A stretch of 64,000 nucleotides of DNA from Gammaproteobacteria bacterium (GCA_031291175.1 JARLJO010000026.1:1-64000); one strand, 5' to 3'; counted from the stretch's first letter, positions 35,984-47,027 are shown. Numbers and translations are program-made. The notes: a model not told the origin generated them from the letters alone.

Positions 35984-38900
35984 ATGAAAACAAGAGCCCA
36001 ATTAGCCCAAAACGACGCGGTCAATGACAGAATTAGTGTTACCGTACACCGGATAACAAACAGCGCCGCTACCGGAAGTAATCACGCTAAAAAATGGAAA
36101 AAACTCTGGACTGAAGCTCATGCCAATAGCGGGGATGTCGCCTCCGACCAAGAAGTCGCTCAATTTATTAAACTCTCAGTCGCGACAGCCACCTTAGCCG
36201 CCATTTGCCAAAAAACCAATACTGCTGCCAGCAGAGAATGCAAAGAAAAAATCAAAAGCATAGAAGATTCCTACAAAAACCAGGGTTTAGAAGTCGCCAA
36301 TGTTGAACTGACTAAACTTATTATTGCCTATGAAAATCGACTCCAAATCAAGGATTTTGAATCTCAGTGGGCAATACAACATAGAAGCGAAAAAAACGTA
36401 GCCAGCATCGAAGACATCTTCAAGACCTACTTTTCTGAAGTCAAAGCCTACCAACCACCAGTAGCACAACAACCCGCAGCAGCTGCGGCTGCCAGCGCAG
36501 TCGAACAAAAAGCCGAGCCAACCACCGTTAAAAAAATGGCTCAGCAGATTAATGCGAGCGCAGCACGCCCTCGATCCGCTGACGTGATTTCAGCCCGCGG
36601 CAGAGAACAACAACAACAAAAACAACAAGAAACCGCCGACAAACTGGAAAAACAAAGAATAGCTAATGAAGCAAGACAAAAAGAAGCCGAAACTGAACGC
36701 AAGCAAGCATGGATCCAACAACGTGAAGAAAAATCAAAGCATCAGCAAGCTGTCACTCAAAGACTTCATCAAGAACATGCCATATACGCAGCCGGTGTCG
36801 TTTTACCGCTTTTCACTCAGAGCTTGCGCCGCCATCAAAACCCGGCTTTATCTGCATTAGAAATTGAAGATCTGGATATCGCTGAAAAGCTGAAAGCCCC
36901 TTTGGTGAAACTTGCCACCGTCATAGAAAATGCAGCTGCACAAAAAGGCTTATCTGAAAGCGCAATCGTCCGCGACTTACCTAGCACGCTAGAAGACATT
37001 TTAACCACACTGACAAATCCTCAGGCCGACCCAGCGCAGGCGCAAAGTAGAGTCAGAGCCATGCTAAGGCAAATAGGCGTCGATCCCCGCGCGATTAACA
37101 ACTTTTTAAAAACGGGGGTACCCAAGGTTTTTAGCATACTGAATCTGAGTGCTCAGATCGAAGGCCTTCATCATGTCATTGCAAATCAAATGCAACAGAA
37201 TATGCAATCCGAAAATCAAGCGCAATTTCAAAGTGCGGCAGCCGCATCAAGCGAAGCACAATCCGAACAGCCAAACAGCCCTGCTGGCTTATCCAGAATA
37301 GACCTTGTTGGCGACATTACAGCCCATCAACTAGCCGTACAAGAACAACAAACCTTACTGAATGCCGCCTTAAGAAATCAAGCCGGAGCGATAGATAATA
37401 ATGCTATTGGTTCCTTAGAAAGCATTCAGTCTCGCACCTATGACTTACTGACCAACAACATTCTTTTACAGCAAAGCTTAAATGAAATGGCTGATCTGGA
37501 TGATGAAGAACAAGCACTGCTGGGGGAACTACTACAAGAATCCTCCACCGCCATTGATGTTACTCTCGCGCACACACAGGCTGCTATCGAACAAGCCCAA
37601 GAAGCGCTTTTTGCTGAACTAAGACAACAGCAAGAGGCTGAAGCACTAGCACTACAACAAGCAAGACGATCTCCTGAATTTGAACTAAAACAAGAAGAAC
37701 TTAAAGAACCCCAGGCATTAGATCAGGACGCACCCGCACCCAATGTACAACGCGCCCGCTCTTCCCGAGTCATGCATATTAGTGAAGATTCCACATCGCA
37801 ACAGCATTTAGATGAAGTTGAGAGAGAATTTGATGCGAGCATTGCAGATCTTGATGACGCATTGGATGGACCTCTTTTAGGTGGCGGTGCACGCCCTGTC
37901 ATTTCAGCTGCGCAAGTTGAAGCTGCAATTAAAAATCCCGATGACCTCGCTGTTGATTTTGAGACATTTGTCCAAGACCTCGAAGCAGAGGCCAGGGCTG
38001 GCATTGAATACCCAGGTGCCGCTAAACAACCAAGACGGCACCCAACCCCTACTATGGTAGTAAATGAAGCACCAGATCCAGAGATACCCTCCGAGGCCGA
38101 ATTAGTGGACTCCCCACAAGCAAAGGATGCAACTGTGCTCAGATCTGACGAATCCGCCGAGTTTGAGATGAAAATAGAAGGCGACCCAGAGGCCAAACAA
38201 CAAGCTGAAGGGCAAGCACAGGCGGAAGCTCAACAACAAAGCGGTGCGCCAGCAGCAGGCCAAGCTCAGCAAGCTGGTTCGGAGACAAAAGTAGAAGATG
38301 TTGTACTAGATGATGAACAAAAACAATTACAAGAAGAAAAAATTGAAAGCTATCAATCGCGCATTAACATCTTAACCTCAGGGCTAGAGCAGCTTGATAC
38401 AGAAATATCTGCCCTCGTTACAAATGACGACAACCTTACCGAAGATGAAATCAATATTATGCGCAGTCAACTAGGTGGCCATCAAGGTAGTTTTAAAACG
38501 ATTAGCCAACAGTATCAAGCCTTATTTGAGCAAGCGAATAATGACGGAATAGATGTGGATTCGATCTCTTCTGCCTTTACCACTGCTGCACTTGGCGTAC
38601 AGCAAAAACTCACTCAAGCTGAAAATTCATTAGACCAATTATTATCAGCGATTGACGATGTAAAAGTAGCTGCCGCTGCCAAACCAGCTGAATCGCAAGC
38701 TCAGCAACAACGTGAAGCGCAAGCTCAGCAACAACGCGAAGCCCAAGCACAGCAACAACAACGCGAAGCGCAAGCACAACAACAACGCGAAGCCCAAGCA
38801 CAGCAACAACGCGAAGCGCAAGCACAACAACAACGCGAAGCCCAAGCACAGCAACAACGCGAAGCCCAAGCACAGCAACAACGCGAAGCCCAAGCACAGC

Positions 38901-41329
38901 AACAACAACGCGAAGCGCAAGCACAACAACAACGCGAAGCCCAAGCACAGCAACAACAACGCGAAGCGCAAGCACAACAACAACGCGAAGCCCAAGCACA
39001 ACAACAACGCGAAGCCCAAGCACAGCAACAACGCGAAGCCCAAGCACAGCAACAACAAGGCGGTGCGCCAGCAGCAAATCAACAACAAGCACAACAACAA
39101 CGTAATATTGCAAAGTATCAAGAGCTTATTAATGATTTAACTGCTCAATTAAACGAGATTCTTATAGACGCTGAAGACGTTCAATCTGATATTGAAATAC
39201 TTGATGAAAATGCACTTCTTACACCCCAGGAAACTACACTAAAAGAAAACGAATTAGATGCTATTCAGGGGCGGCTCGCTGCTATTAAAGATGAACTCGG
39301 AGAGCTATTAACGGAAGCAAACAATGACGCAGGACTAGAGGAAGAAAGTTTTGACTTTGACGAATATGATGGGTTCTATCTGGAAATAGAACAAGTCGTC
39401 GAAAATGCTCGGAATTTTTTAACCTTGCCTTCTGAAGATGAAGATGAAGAGGAAGAAGAAATAGATGAAGCAGAAGTAATATTAGCCAGCAGTCCATCAC
39501 CCTCTCCTGACTTATCAGGCGCAGCTAGAGAAATGGCAGACAGCTTCGCTAAAGCAAAAGCAGCCCTGCTTCTCGCCGAAGCCTCAACAAATAAATCGCA
39601 ACTATTAGATGACGCTATAGTTGACTATAGGGCCGCAGCAATGGCCGCACAAGGAATCCAAAATAAAAACAAATTTTTATCTGATTATTATCAAGGTTTC
39701 GTTGACGTGGCAAATGCGACCATCGCGGCCTTAAATGCTAAGAAAGCAATGGGCACTGACATCTCTCAAGCGACAACAGAAAATACACTAAGCCTCATTC
39801 AAGAAGCAAAAACAACTCTTGCCAAGGCAGTCAGTTACTTCAAGCAATCCGGACAAACCAGCGCGAGGGAAGCTCAGTTTGCTACCGAATATCAATACAT
39901 AAATAATCTGGCAAAACCTATTTTAAACAATGTATTTCAACAAGCAGATGCGGCTAAAGAAGTCAGCCATATCAAAGCGCTCAATACTCACCTTGAAAAC
40001 TCTAAAATTGCTCATTCTAAAATGGGTGGTGACAATGCGCAAACGAGACAAGCACTGCACAACGAGTGGGATTCAAAATTCAAACCACTGGCAGACCAGG
40101 TTACCAAGCGCGTGGCTCACCTCACTGCGCTGGAAGCTCAACTTAAACGCCTGCTGAGTACCAGCCATTCTCCTGACGAGACCAGCAAAATTGAGAAAAA
40201 ATTAAAGCAGGTGCAAGAAGCACGGACTACCTGTGAAGCGACCCAACATAACTTAAACACCATTAATCAAAACATTAATGCAACTCGCACACCCGAACAA
40301 CAAGAAGTGGGAGAACTAAAGCAGGAAATCGAAAGACTGGCGCAACGAGCAAGAGCTCTGCCGACCACCTCGCCCGCTCATGCTGAACTCGCCACCAAAA
40401 AAGCTGAGCTTGTGACAGCAGAAGCAAAACTTGCCACTTCTCAAGCTGCTTTATTAACGGATATACAACGTATTCAAGAAGAGCTCGCCCTCGCACCTGA
40501 TGCCGATGTGAAAAAAGGATTACAAACTCAAATTGATCAAAAACAGTGGGCTCTTAACACAAATCAAGTTGAACTTCATGCCGACAGAATTGTCTCAATC
40601 AAACGCAGCGCCTACGATACACATGAAGCATTTCGCGTAGCCATCGCTGAGGCTCGTCAAAAAATTGGCGGCGAACTCCCCGATACTGCTCCCGCCGCGA
40701 TTAATGCAGGAAAATATGCAGACCATCAAAAAGTGGATGTCGCTAAAGAAGCGGTTGTCATGGCAATTGGTAATAAATCAAAACCCAATTCGCAAGCCAT
40801 CTACACGCTAGAACCCGGCAAAAAAGCAGAAGACTTTTCCATCACCTTAGACAAAATAGGAAAAGACATTCCGGAGGATGCACGTCGCAAAATTGCGGCT
40901 AAGTTAGTAGAAGAATACATCAATCAAAATCCGGGTACGCGTATTAACATCACCGGTACCGACAAGCAAATGACTAAATTCATGAAAGAATATTGTGATG
41001 CGATGCATAACCTAGTCTCGGACAAAAAAGAAAAGAAAAAGTATGAACGCGTCCCTGATATGGATGTGAGCTGGAAAGATAAAATGAGTAACTGGCATGG
41101 CGTTTCAAAAATGGAAGACTTTATTAAAAAGACTTATCCTGACAAGGCAGACAGTTTAATTCAGGGTAAAAATGTTTATGACAATAAGCGCAGGCTTTTT
41201 AGTGAGAAGCTGGAAAATAGAATAGACGCGGATAAGATCGACACCGTGCAAAAGGTGCAAGCAGGTCTTGAAGAGGGGAATAAAAATATTGAGGAAATTA
41301 AAACTGGGTTTCCGACTCCGGGTCGTTAA
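35984..41329 (+). CDS. Very large coiled-coil protein with Q-rich octapeptide repeats; candidate effector
   Basis: A 1781-aa orphan protein without signal peptide or clear membrane segment. Layout: helical N-terminus; Ala/Pro/Gln linker (about 155-180); a charged coiled coil (about 205-270); helices; a Q-rich linker (about 745-770); a helical module (about 785-895); 15 tandem 8- or 9-residue repeats AQAQQQRE or AQAQQQQRE (about 904-1025); a second copy of the helical module (about 1040-1145); an acidic stretch; long coiled coils (1180-1560); and a mixed C-terminal domain (about 1575-1700) with a strand-helix-strand pattern ending GTRINITG. The last 20 residues contain glutamate pairs at -11/-12 and -18/-19, as in E-block secretion signals. 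ATG at 35984 has GAGGTG 8 bases upstream; the GTG at 35975 is too close to it. Function unknown. Confidence 0.85.
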   Translation: MKTRAQLAQNDAVNDRISVTVHRITNSAATGSNHAKKWKKLWTEAHANSGDVASDQEVAQFIKLSVATATLAAICQKTNTAASRECKEKIKSIEDSYKNQGLEVANVELTKLIIAYENRLQIKDFESQWAIQHRSEKNVASIEDIFKTYFSEVKAYQPPVAQQPAAAAAASAVEQKAEPTTVKKMAQQINASAARPRSADVISARGREQQQQKQQETADKLEKQRIANEARQKEAETERKQAWIQQREEKSKHQQAVTQRLHQEHAIYAAGVVLPLFTQSLRRHQNPALSALEIEDLDIAEKLKAPLVKLATVIENAAAQKGLSESAIVRDLPSTLEDILTTLTNPQADPAQAQSRVRAMLRQIGVDPRAINNFLKTGVPKVFSILNLSAQIEGLHHVIANQMQQNMQSENQAQFQSAAAASSEAQSEQPNSPAGLSRIDLVGDITAHQLAVQEQQTLLNAALRNQAGAIDNNAIGSLESIQSRTYDLLTNNILLQQSLNEMADLDDEEQALLGELLQESSTAIDVTLAHTQAAIEQAQEALFAELRQQQEAEALALQQARRSPEFELKQEELKEPQALDQDAPAPNVQRARSSRVMHISEDSTSQQHLDEVEREFDASIADLDDALDGPLLGGGARPVISAAQVEAAIKNPDDLAVDFETFVQDLEAEARAGIEYPGAAKQPRRHPTPTMVVNEAPDPEIPSEAELVDSPQAKDATVLRSDESAEFEMKIEGDPEAKQQAEGQAQAEAQQQSGAPAAGQAQQAGSETKVEDVVLDDEQKQLQEEKIESYQSRINILTSGLEQLDTEISALVTNDDNLTEDEINIMRSQLGGHQGSFKTISQQYQALFEQANNDGIDVDSISSAFTTAALGVQQKLTQAENSLDQLLSAIDDVKVAAAAKPAESQAQQQREAQAQQQREAQAQQQQREAQAQQQREAQAQQQREAQAQQQREAQAQQQREAQAQQQREAQAQQQQREAQAQQQREAQAQQQQREAQAQQQREAQAQQQREAQAQQQREAQAQQQQGGAPAANQQQAQQQRNIAKYQELINDLTAQLNEILIDAEDVQSDIEILDENALLTPQETTLKENELDAIQGRLAAIKDELGELLTEANNDAGLEEESFDFDEYDGFYLEIEQVVENARNFLTLPSEDEDEEEEEIDEAEVILASSPSPSPDLSGAAREMADSFAKAKAALLLAEASTNKSQLLDDAIVDYRAAAMAAQGIQNKNKFLSDYYQGFVDVANATIAALNAKKAMGTDISQATTENTLSLIQEAKTTLAKAVSYFKQSGQTSAREAQFATEYQYINNLAKPILNNVFQQADAAKEVSHIKALNTHLENSKIAHSKMGGDNAQTRQALHNEWDSKFKPLADQVTKRVAHLTALEAQLKRLLSTSHSPDETSKIEKKLKQVQEARTTCEATQHNLNTINQNINATRTPEQQEVGELKQEIERLAQRARALPTTSPAHAELATKKAELVTAEAKLATSQAALLTDIQRIQEELALAPDADVKKGLQTQIDQKQWALNTNQVELHADRIVSIKRSAYDTHEAFRVAIAEARQKIGGELPDTAPAAINAGKYADHQKVDVAKEAVVMAIGNKSKPNSQAIYTLEPGKKAEDFSITLDKIGKDIPEDARRKIAAKLVEEYINQNPGTRINITGTDKQMTKFMKEYCDAMHNLVSDKKEKKKYERVPDMDVSWKDKMSNWHGVSKMEDFIKKTYPDKADSLIQGKNVYDNKRRLFSEKLENRIDADKIDTVQKVQAGLEEGNKNIEEIKTGFPTPGR
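38694..39058 (+). repeat. Coding tandem repeat, 24/27-bp units
   Basis: About 15 nearly identical units (CAAGCACAGCAACAACGCGA type), each 24 bp or, with an extra CAA codon, 27 bp. They encode AQAQQQRE or AQAQQQQRE. High nucleotide identity suggests recent expansion. The long frames on the other five phases here are by-products of the repeat. Confidence 0.95.
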
Positions 41330-41413
41330 GAAGTTTGGGTAATATTGAAATTGCAACATTGCTTGTCGCTTCCAATAAATGCTAGATGCGATGATTATGG
41401 CGGGGATTTTTGA

Positions 41414-41636
41414 TTTGTATGGGTCGAGTGAACGCTCAACCCAACCCACATTCTACGTAGCACAGTAGCACGGACTAAGACCCCCACGCTTTTTGTGGGG
41501 GTCGTGTCCGCGAACCCCTGCTAAATCAGAACGTTTTTTGCGAAACCCAACATCATTTAGAGCACACTGGCCTTGTACCAGGGTCGCACAGCTATACGGT
41601 AATGTTGGGCTTCGTACCTCAGCCCAACCTACATTT
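41414..41636. repeat. Composite intergenic repeat: family B copies around hairpin module D
   Basis: This fills the space 41330-41665, where I see no gene. Family B words (GCTCAACCCAACCCACATT; GCGAAACCCAACATC; ATGTTGGGCTTCG with CTCAGCCCAACCTACATT) flank a hairpin. The hairpin left arm GGACTAAGACCCCCAC (41472-41487) pairs with GTGGGGGTC (41495-41503) and then imperfectly with GTGTCC. Outside it is CGAACCCCTGCTAAATC. The same module is found in reverse orientation at 57965-58020. Confidence 0.75.
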
Positions 41637-41665
41637 TTATCCATTGCTTCATAGAAACTTTCTTC

Positions 41666-42319
41666 TCATTTCTCAATAATCCCGGGCAAATTAGCTACTA
41701 ATAATTCACGTAGCTCCATGAGCTTTCCATGAAAATAATGGCCAGTACCTGGTACACGAATCAGTTGTGGCTTTGGATCACGTGTTTCAATCCAAGCGTA
41801 GACATCTTGAGGTATCACCACATCATCTTCTTCACCTTGAATAATCAACCAAGGACAAGTCACCGGCGGCAACGTGGGTAAATTAAAACGTGGCACGGGC
41901 GGTGCGATACTCACCAACTGTGCGACAGGCACTTTTGTTGCACCATGCGCACTCATTGCAGCACCGAAGGAAAAGCCGGATAACCATATCGCATCATCAG
42001 GGCTCACGGATTTGACCCAGGCGATGACAGCTAACAAATCATCAATTTCGCCTACCCCTTCAGCAAAAGTACCGGTGCTCTTACCTACACCACGAAAATT
42101 AAAACGCACTGTTTGCAAACCCATATCACTAAAGGCACGCATCAATGTTGAAACCACTTTATTCGTCATCGTCCCACCAAACACAGGATGCGGATGGCAA
42201 ATGATAGCGACTGCCGGAAAAGGAGTAACATTTTGTTTGCGAGGCGTTGCAACAACCTCTAACTCACCAGCAGGGCTTGCTAATAAAAAATGGGTTTCGA
42301 TTTGCGGAAAGTCTTTCAT
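41666..42319 (-). CDS. Alpha/beta hydrolase (COG2945-like)
   Basis: A 217-aa soluble serine hydrolase. It contains CHPHPVFGGTMTNKVV (oxyanion region), RFNFRGVGKS, the nucleophile elbow GFSFG, EEDDVV (acid) and GTGHYFHG (histidine). This motif set matches the short alpha/beta hydrolases of the COG2945 type, whose substrates are mostly unknown. I chose ATG at 42319, which has AAGGTGAG upstream; the upstream ATG at 42385 begins next to repeat sequence. It is flanked by dense repeats on both sides. Confidence 0.88.
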   Translation of the reverse strand: MKDFPQIETHFLLASPAGELEVVATPRKQNVTPFPAVAIICHPHPVFGGTMTNKVVSTLMRAFSDMGLQTVRFNFRGVGKSTGTFAEGVGEIDDLLAVIAWVKSVSPDDAIWLSGFSFGAAMSAHGATKVPVAQLVSIAPPVPRFNLPTLPPVTCPWLIIQGEEDDVVIPQDVYAWIETRDPKPQLIRVPGTGHYFHGKLMELRELLVANLPGIIEK

Positions 42320-42389
42320 CTGCTCACCTTCATAATTGTGTGACTGGAATTCTATTAAGCTTTGTCTCATATCATTTCCCGACATCCGT

Positions 42390-42830
42390 CGTACTGCGGC
42401 TTGTCTGCGATTATTCGGAGCCGTCTCAATCTAAGTCTCAATCGCTGGATCTCGCGGACAAGCCGCGGGACGTAGGCGGAGCCGATGATTGGGTTGAGCA
42501 CTTTTTTGCGAAACTCAACCTTGCTACCAAATAAAAAACCCTTTAGGTTATCACGTATGCCTATCCACCCTACCTACGTCCCGCAGCTTGTCTGCGATTA
42601 TTCAGAGCCGTCTCAATCGCTGGATCCCGCGGACAAGCCGCGGGACGTAGGCGGAGCCGATGATTGGGTTGAGCACTTTTTTGCGAAACTCAACCTTGCT
42701 ACCAAGTAAAAAACCCCTTAGGTTATCACGTATGCCTATCCACCCTACCTACGTCCCGGGGCTTGTCCGCGGGATCCAGCGATTGAGACGGCTCAGAATA
42801 ACCGCGAACAAGCCGCGGGACGACGAGGTT
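42390..42830. repeat. Direct tandem duplication plus inverted partial copy of a palindromic repeat
   Basis: A unit of about 175-186 bp is present twice in tandem (from about 42401 and 42587). Each contains TTGTCTGCGATTATTC, then GAGCCGTCTCAATC, then the palindrome CCCGCGG-ACAAG-CCGCGGG, then ACGTAGGCGGAGCCGATGATT, a family B copy, and GGTTATCACGTATGCCTATC. The first copy has an extra 12 bp. From about 42750 the first part occurs a third time as an inverted copy. The rest, to 42930, shows no gene apart from similar fragments near 42886. Confidence 0.88.
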
Positions 42831-42930
42831 TGAGAACTCGCGGGTAATAATATGCCCCATCTATATCCCTCCATCATTGAGCATCGCAGACAAGCCACAA
42901 CACGATGGAATCTTACATTAGCTTATTTCT

Positions 42931-45762
42931 CTACTTATCTTTCAATAAAGGTTTCAAGTAATGACCGGTGAATGACTTGGCATTGGCAGCCACTTCTTCT
43001 GGCGTGCCTTTGGCAATCACTTGACCACCTTTGTTGCCACCCTCAGGGCCTAAATCAATCAGCCAATCCGCCGTTTTAATCACATCCAGATTATGTTCAA
43101 TAATCACAACTGTATTGCCAGCATCACGCAAACGATGCAATACAGCTAGCAACTGTTCAATGTCATAAAAATGCAATCCTGTGGTCGGCTCGTCTAAAAG
43201 ATACAAAGTTTTACCCGTATCACGACGCGATAATTCTTTGGATAACTTAATGCGCTGCGCTTCACCGCCAGAGAGAGTCGTTGCACTCTGCCCTAAACAT
43301 AAATACGATAAACCCACATCAATCAATGTTTGCAACTTACGTGCTAATGCCGGAATCGCATCAAAAAACACACGCGCATCTTCAATCGTTAACTCTAAAA
43401 TCTGATGAATGTTTTTACCTTTATAGGTCACTTCCAAAGTTTCGCGATTATATCGCTTACCCTGACAAATATCGCATACCACATACACATCCGCCAAAAA
43501 GTGCATCTCGACTTTGATAACGCCGTCACCCTGACATGCTTCACAGCGACCGCCTTTGACGTTAAAGCTAAATCGTCCCGGTTGATAACCACGAGATCGC
43601 GCTTCTTGTGTACCGGCAAATAATTCTCGAATCGGTGTGAATAAACCCGTATAGGTCGCGGGATTTGAACGTGGCGTGCGTCCAATTGGACTTTGGTTAA
43701 TATCCACCAATTTATCCAGATGCTCCAAACCCAAAATCTCATCATGCAAAGCCGTATCATGCGCGCCCGCACCATTTAACTGACGCGCAGCCACAGGCCC
43801 CAAGGTGTCATTGATTAACGTTGATTTACCCGATCCTGATACACCGGTGATGCAGGTCATCAAGCCAATGGGAATGTCCACCGTGATATTTCGCAAGTTA
43901 TTGCCTTTTGCACCTTTGATCGTGATCACATCTTTGGGGTTAAAATGACGTCTCTTGGTTGGTACCGCAATCCGTTTTTTACCTGACAAATACTGCCCTG
44001 TCAGTGATTTCGGATTTTTCATGATGTCTTTAGGCTTACCTTCTGCAACAATCTCACCCCCATGCACGCCTGCACCGGGCCCCAAATCCAATACGTGATC
44101 GGCACTTAAAATCGCTTCTTCATCATGCTCAACCACAATCACGGTATTACCCAAATCACGCAAGTGATGTAACGTTTTCAACAAGCGCGTATTGTCACGT
44201 TGATGCAAACCAATGGAAGGCTCATCCAAAATATACATGACGCCCACTAAACCCGCGCCAATTTGACTTGCCAATCGAATACGTTGCGCCTCACCCCCAG
44301 ACAAGGTGTCAGCACTGCGATTTAAACTTAAATAGTCCAACCCCACATTGACCAAAAAGTTCAAACGACTGGAAATTTCCTTCACAATTTTGCTGGCAAT
44401 TTCACCGCGCGAACCCGGCAGATGCAAATCTTTAAAAAACTCTAACGCCTGATCAATCGGAAGCTCAGTCACAGTTGGTAAATTGGTATCGGCAACAAAC
44501 ACAAAGCGTGCCGCTTTGCAAAGACGTGTGCCATCACAAACATCACACGGCTTGGTGGAGAGGTATTTGCTTAACTCTTCACGCACCATTTCTGATTCTG
44601 TTTCGCGATAACGGCGTTCCATGTTGTGAATGACGCCTTCAAACGGCGCATGCTTAGTAAAACTACGGCCATCGTCGTTGCGATATTGGAATTTGATTAA
44701 ATCATCTTCGCTGCCATACAAAATCACTTCTTGAATTTTTTTCGGTAATTTGGCAAAAGGTATATTCATATCAAATTTAAAATGCTTGGCTAGTGCCGAC
44801 AACATTTGGAAATAATAATTGTTACGCTTATCCCAACCACGTATCGCGCCTTCCGCCAAGCTCGCCTTGGCATTCACCACCACTAAATCGCGATCAAAGT
44901 GCTGCTTGACGCCCAAACCATCACAAGCCGTACACGCACCGGCTGGATTATTAAAAGAAAACAAGCGCGGGGATAATTCAGCCAAACTGTAACCACAATC
45001 AGGACAAGCAAATTTGGATGAGAACACTTGGATAGGGCGCTTCGGTTCATCAATAAAACCAATTGCCGCTAAGCCATCAGCCAGACGCAAACTCGTTTCA
45101 AAGGATTCTGCTAAACGCAAACGAATATCAGGACGCACTTTCACTCGGTCGACAATGACTTCGATCGTGTGCTTTTTACGTAAATCTAATTTGGGTGGTT
45201 GATCTAGCTCGATGGTCACACCATCGATTCGTGCACGTACATAACCTTGCGTACGCAATTCTTGTAATAACTGAACATGCTCACCTTTGCGCTCACGTAC
45301 CACGGGTGCCAACACCATAATCTTGGTGTCTTCAGGCAAGCCCAGCACCACATCAACCATTTGACCTATGGTTTGCGCTTCTAAGATGTGACCATGATCA
45401 GGACAGCGTGGTTGCCCCACTTTGGCATACAGCAGTCGTAGATAATCGTGAATTTCGGTAATAGTACCGACTGTCGAACGCGGATTATGCGATGTCGATT
45501 TTTGCTCGATAGAAATCGCGGGCGATAAACCCTCGATGTGATCCACATCCGGCTTTTCCATCATCGACAAAAATTGTCGCGCGTAAGAAGACAGGGATTC
45601 CACGTATCGACGCTGGCCTTCCGCATAGAGCGTGTCGAAGGCGAGCGAAGACTTCCCCGACCCCGATAGCCCCGTAATCACGATCAATTTGTCGCGAGGC
45701 AGATTCAGGTTAATGTTTTTCAGGTTGTGTGTTCGGGCGCCGCGTATTTGGATTTCTTTCAT
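42931..45762 (-). CDS. uvrA: Excinuclease ABC subunit A
   Basis: A 943-aa UvrA, damage sensor of nucleotide excision repair. It has two ATPase modules: Walker [15 protein letters not shown] and [12 protein letters not shown], and signatures LSGGEAQRI (twice). It also has zinc fingers [13 protein letters not shown]...CTAC and CEACQGDG...CDIC. The start matches [20 protein letters not shown] see no LexA box (CTGT-N8-ACAG) in the 71 bp before the divergent MFS gene. Confidence 0.98.
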   Translation of the reverse strand: MKEIQIRGARTHNLKNINLNLPRDKLIVITGLSGSGKSSLAFDTLYAEGQRRYVESLSSYARQFLSMMEKPDVDHIEGLSPAISIEQKSTSHNPRSTVGTITEIHDYLRLLYAKVGQPRCPDHGHILEAQTIGQMVDVVLGLPEDTKIMVLAPVVRERKGEHVQLLQELRTQGYVRARIDGVTIELDQPPKLDLRKKHTIEVIVDRVKVRPDIRLRLAESFETSLRLADGLAAIGFIDEPKRPIQVFSSKFACPDCGYSLAELSPRLFSFNNPAGACTACDGLGVKQHFDRDLVVVNAKASLAEGAIRGWDKRNNYYFQMLSALAKHFKFDMNIPFAKLPKKIQEVILYGSEDDLIKFQYRNDDGRSFTKHAPFEGVIHNMERRYRETESEMVREELSKYLSTKPCDVCDGTRLCKAARFVFVADTNLPTVTELPIDQALEFFKDLHLPGSRGEIASKIVKEISSRLNFLVNVGLDYLSLNRSADTLSGGEAQRIRLASQIGAGLVGVMYILDEPSIGLHQRDNTRLLKTLHHLRDLGNTVIVVEHDEEAILSADHVLDLGPGAGVHGGEIVAEGKPKDIMKNPKSLTGQYLSGKKRIAVPTKRRHFNPKDVITIKGAKGNNLRNITVDIPIGLMTCITGVSGSGKSTLINDTLGPVAARQLNGAGAHDTALHDEILGLEHLDKLVDINQSPIGRTPRSNPATYTGLFTPIRELFAGTQEARSRGYQPGRFSFNVKGGRCEACQGDGVIKVEMHFLADVYVVCDICQGKRYNRETLEVTYKGKNIHQILELTIEDARVFFDAIPALARKLQTLIDVGLSYLCLGQSATTLSGGEAQRIKLSKELSRRDTGKTLYLLDEPTTGLHFYDIEQLLAVLHRLRDAGNTVVIIEHNLDVIKTADWLIDLGPEGGNKGGQVIAKGTPEEVAANAKSFTGHYLKPLLKDK

Positions 45763-45833
45763 AAAGTATGGTTTCGTGTAAAATTGGGTTAATTATTATA
45801 AACCGCGCATTATATCATATAAGTTGCATCCCT

Positions 45834-47027
45834 ATGTCTTTAGAGAAAATGAACCCCGAAGAACGCCGCGCAGTCGGCTCGTTAGCTACTATCATGTCAT
45901 TACGCTTGATAGGTTTATTTATGATTCTCCCGGTTTTTGCTTTGTATGCTCATGATTTACCAGGAGCCACGCCTTTTTTAATTGGGTTAGCCATGGGAGT
46001 GTATGGCTTAACGCAGGGCTTATTCCAAATTCCTTTTGGTATGCTTTCTGATCACATTGGCCGCAAGCCCGTGATTGTGATGGGCTTGCTGATTTTTGCC
46101 ATTGGCAGCGTAATTGCTGCAATGTCACATTCAATTTATGGGATGTTGATCGGCCGTGCCCTACAAGGGGCTGGGGCTGTTGGCAGCACCATTATTGCCA
46201 TGATTGCAGATCTTACCCGAGAAAACCAGCGCACAAAAGCCATGGCAATCAATGGGATGACTATCGGCCTCTCCTTTTCGCTAGCCATGATACTCGGGCC
46301 TATTTTGGCTTCCTGGATTCAGGTGAGCGGTATTTTCTGGCTGGCAGTGTTATTCAGTTTTATGGGTATTGTGCTTTTGCTCTCGGCTGTACCGACGCCA
46401 GCTCATTCGACCTGGCACAGTGATGCCGAACCTGAGCCTGCACAGTTTTTAACACTGCTCAAAGAACCTGAACTCACGCGTTTAAATATTGGGGTCTTTT
46501 TACTGCATGCGATCTTTACAGCAAGCTTTGTGGTGATTCCGATTAGCCTGCAACAGTATGCGGGATTGCCGGGGGCTCATCAGTGGTATCTCTATGTCCC
46601 CGCTTTAGTACTAGCTTTTATTTTCAGCATACTGTTTATTATTAGAGCAGAAAAAAAGCGCCATGTAAAATATTACTTTCTTTTGGGTATCGTCATGCTT
46701 GGTGCTTCCGGGCTGGTTTTATGCTTTTTTGCCGGAAGTTTGCTGCTCTCTGCCTGCGGATTATTATTGTTTTTTACCGGATTTTCTTTATTAGAAGCTT
46801 TTTTACCGTCGTGGGTCTCTCGCGCCGCGCCCAAAGCGCGCAAGGGAACCGCGCTAGGTATTTATTCTTGTTCACAATTTTTAGGTATTTTCGTCGGCGG
46901 CTCCCTGGGCGGCTGGCTTTATGGGACTTTCGGATTGCTGCATGTCTATTTATTTTGCGTGTTGTTTGCGCTAATATGGCTGGCTGTTGCGCTGGGCATG
47001 AACAATCCCTCAACCAAGACCCACTAA
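45834..47027 (+). CDS. MFS transporter (YajR-like)
   Basis: A 397-aa major facilitator protein with 12 predicted membrane segments. Between segments 2 and 3 is GMLSDHIGRKPVIV (motif A), and GRALQGAGAVGSTIIAMIADLT is the motif B region. It resembles the YajR/Bcr multidrug efflux branch; the substrate is unknown. ATG at 45834 gives the conserved start; the frame is open upstream but without a good start. It lies between uvrA (divergent) and ssb (100 bp downstream, same strand). Confidence 0.9.
   Translation: MSLEKMNPEERRAVGSLATIMSLRLIGLFMILPVFALYAHDLPGATPFLIGLAMGVYGLTQGLFQIPFGMLSDHIGRKPVIVMGLLIFAIGSVIAAMSHSIYGMLIGRALQGAGAVGSTIIAMIADLTRENQRTKAMAINGMTIGLSFSLAMILGPILASWIQVSGIFWLAVLFSFMGIVLLLSAVPTPAHSTWHSDAEPEPAQFLTLLKEPELTRLNIGVFLLHAIFTASFVVIPISLQQYAGLPGAHQWYLYVPALVLAFIFSILFIIRAEKKRHVKYYFLLGIVMLGASGLVLCFFAGSLLLSACGLLLFFTGFSLLEAFLPSWVSRAAPKARKGTALGIYSCSQFLGIFVGGSLGGWLYGTFGLLHVYLFCVLFALIWLAVALGMNNPSTKTH

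Noticed and set aside
38694..39058. Possible CRISPR array
   Set aside because: Units are contiguous coding repeats without unique spacers, and no cas genes are in the window.
38610..39140. Long frames of 142-167 codons on both strands across the tandem repeat (LRVVVVLA-type and AKPKHSNN-type)
   Set aside because: They exist only because the 24/27-bp coding repeat has no stop in several phases; composition is unnatural and they lie inside the 1781-aa gene.
41874..42335. 153-codon plus-strand frame
   Set aside because: Antisense to the alpha/beta hydrolase, whose catalytic motifs are clear.
42247..42709. Two plus-strand frames sharing the same C-terminal sequence
   Set aside because: The shared sequence comes from the tandem intergenic duplication; no ribosome binding site or family resemblance.
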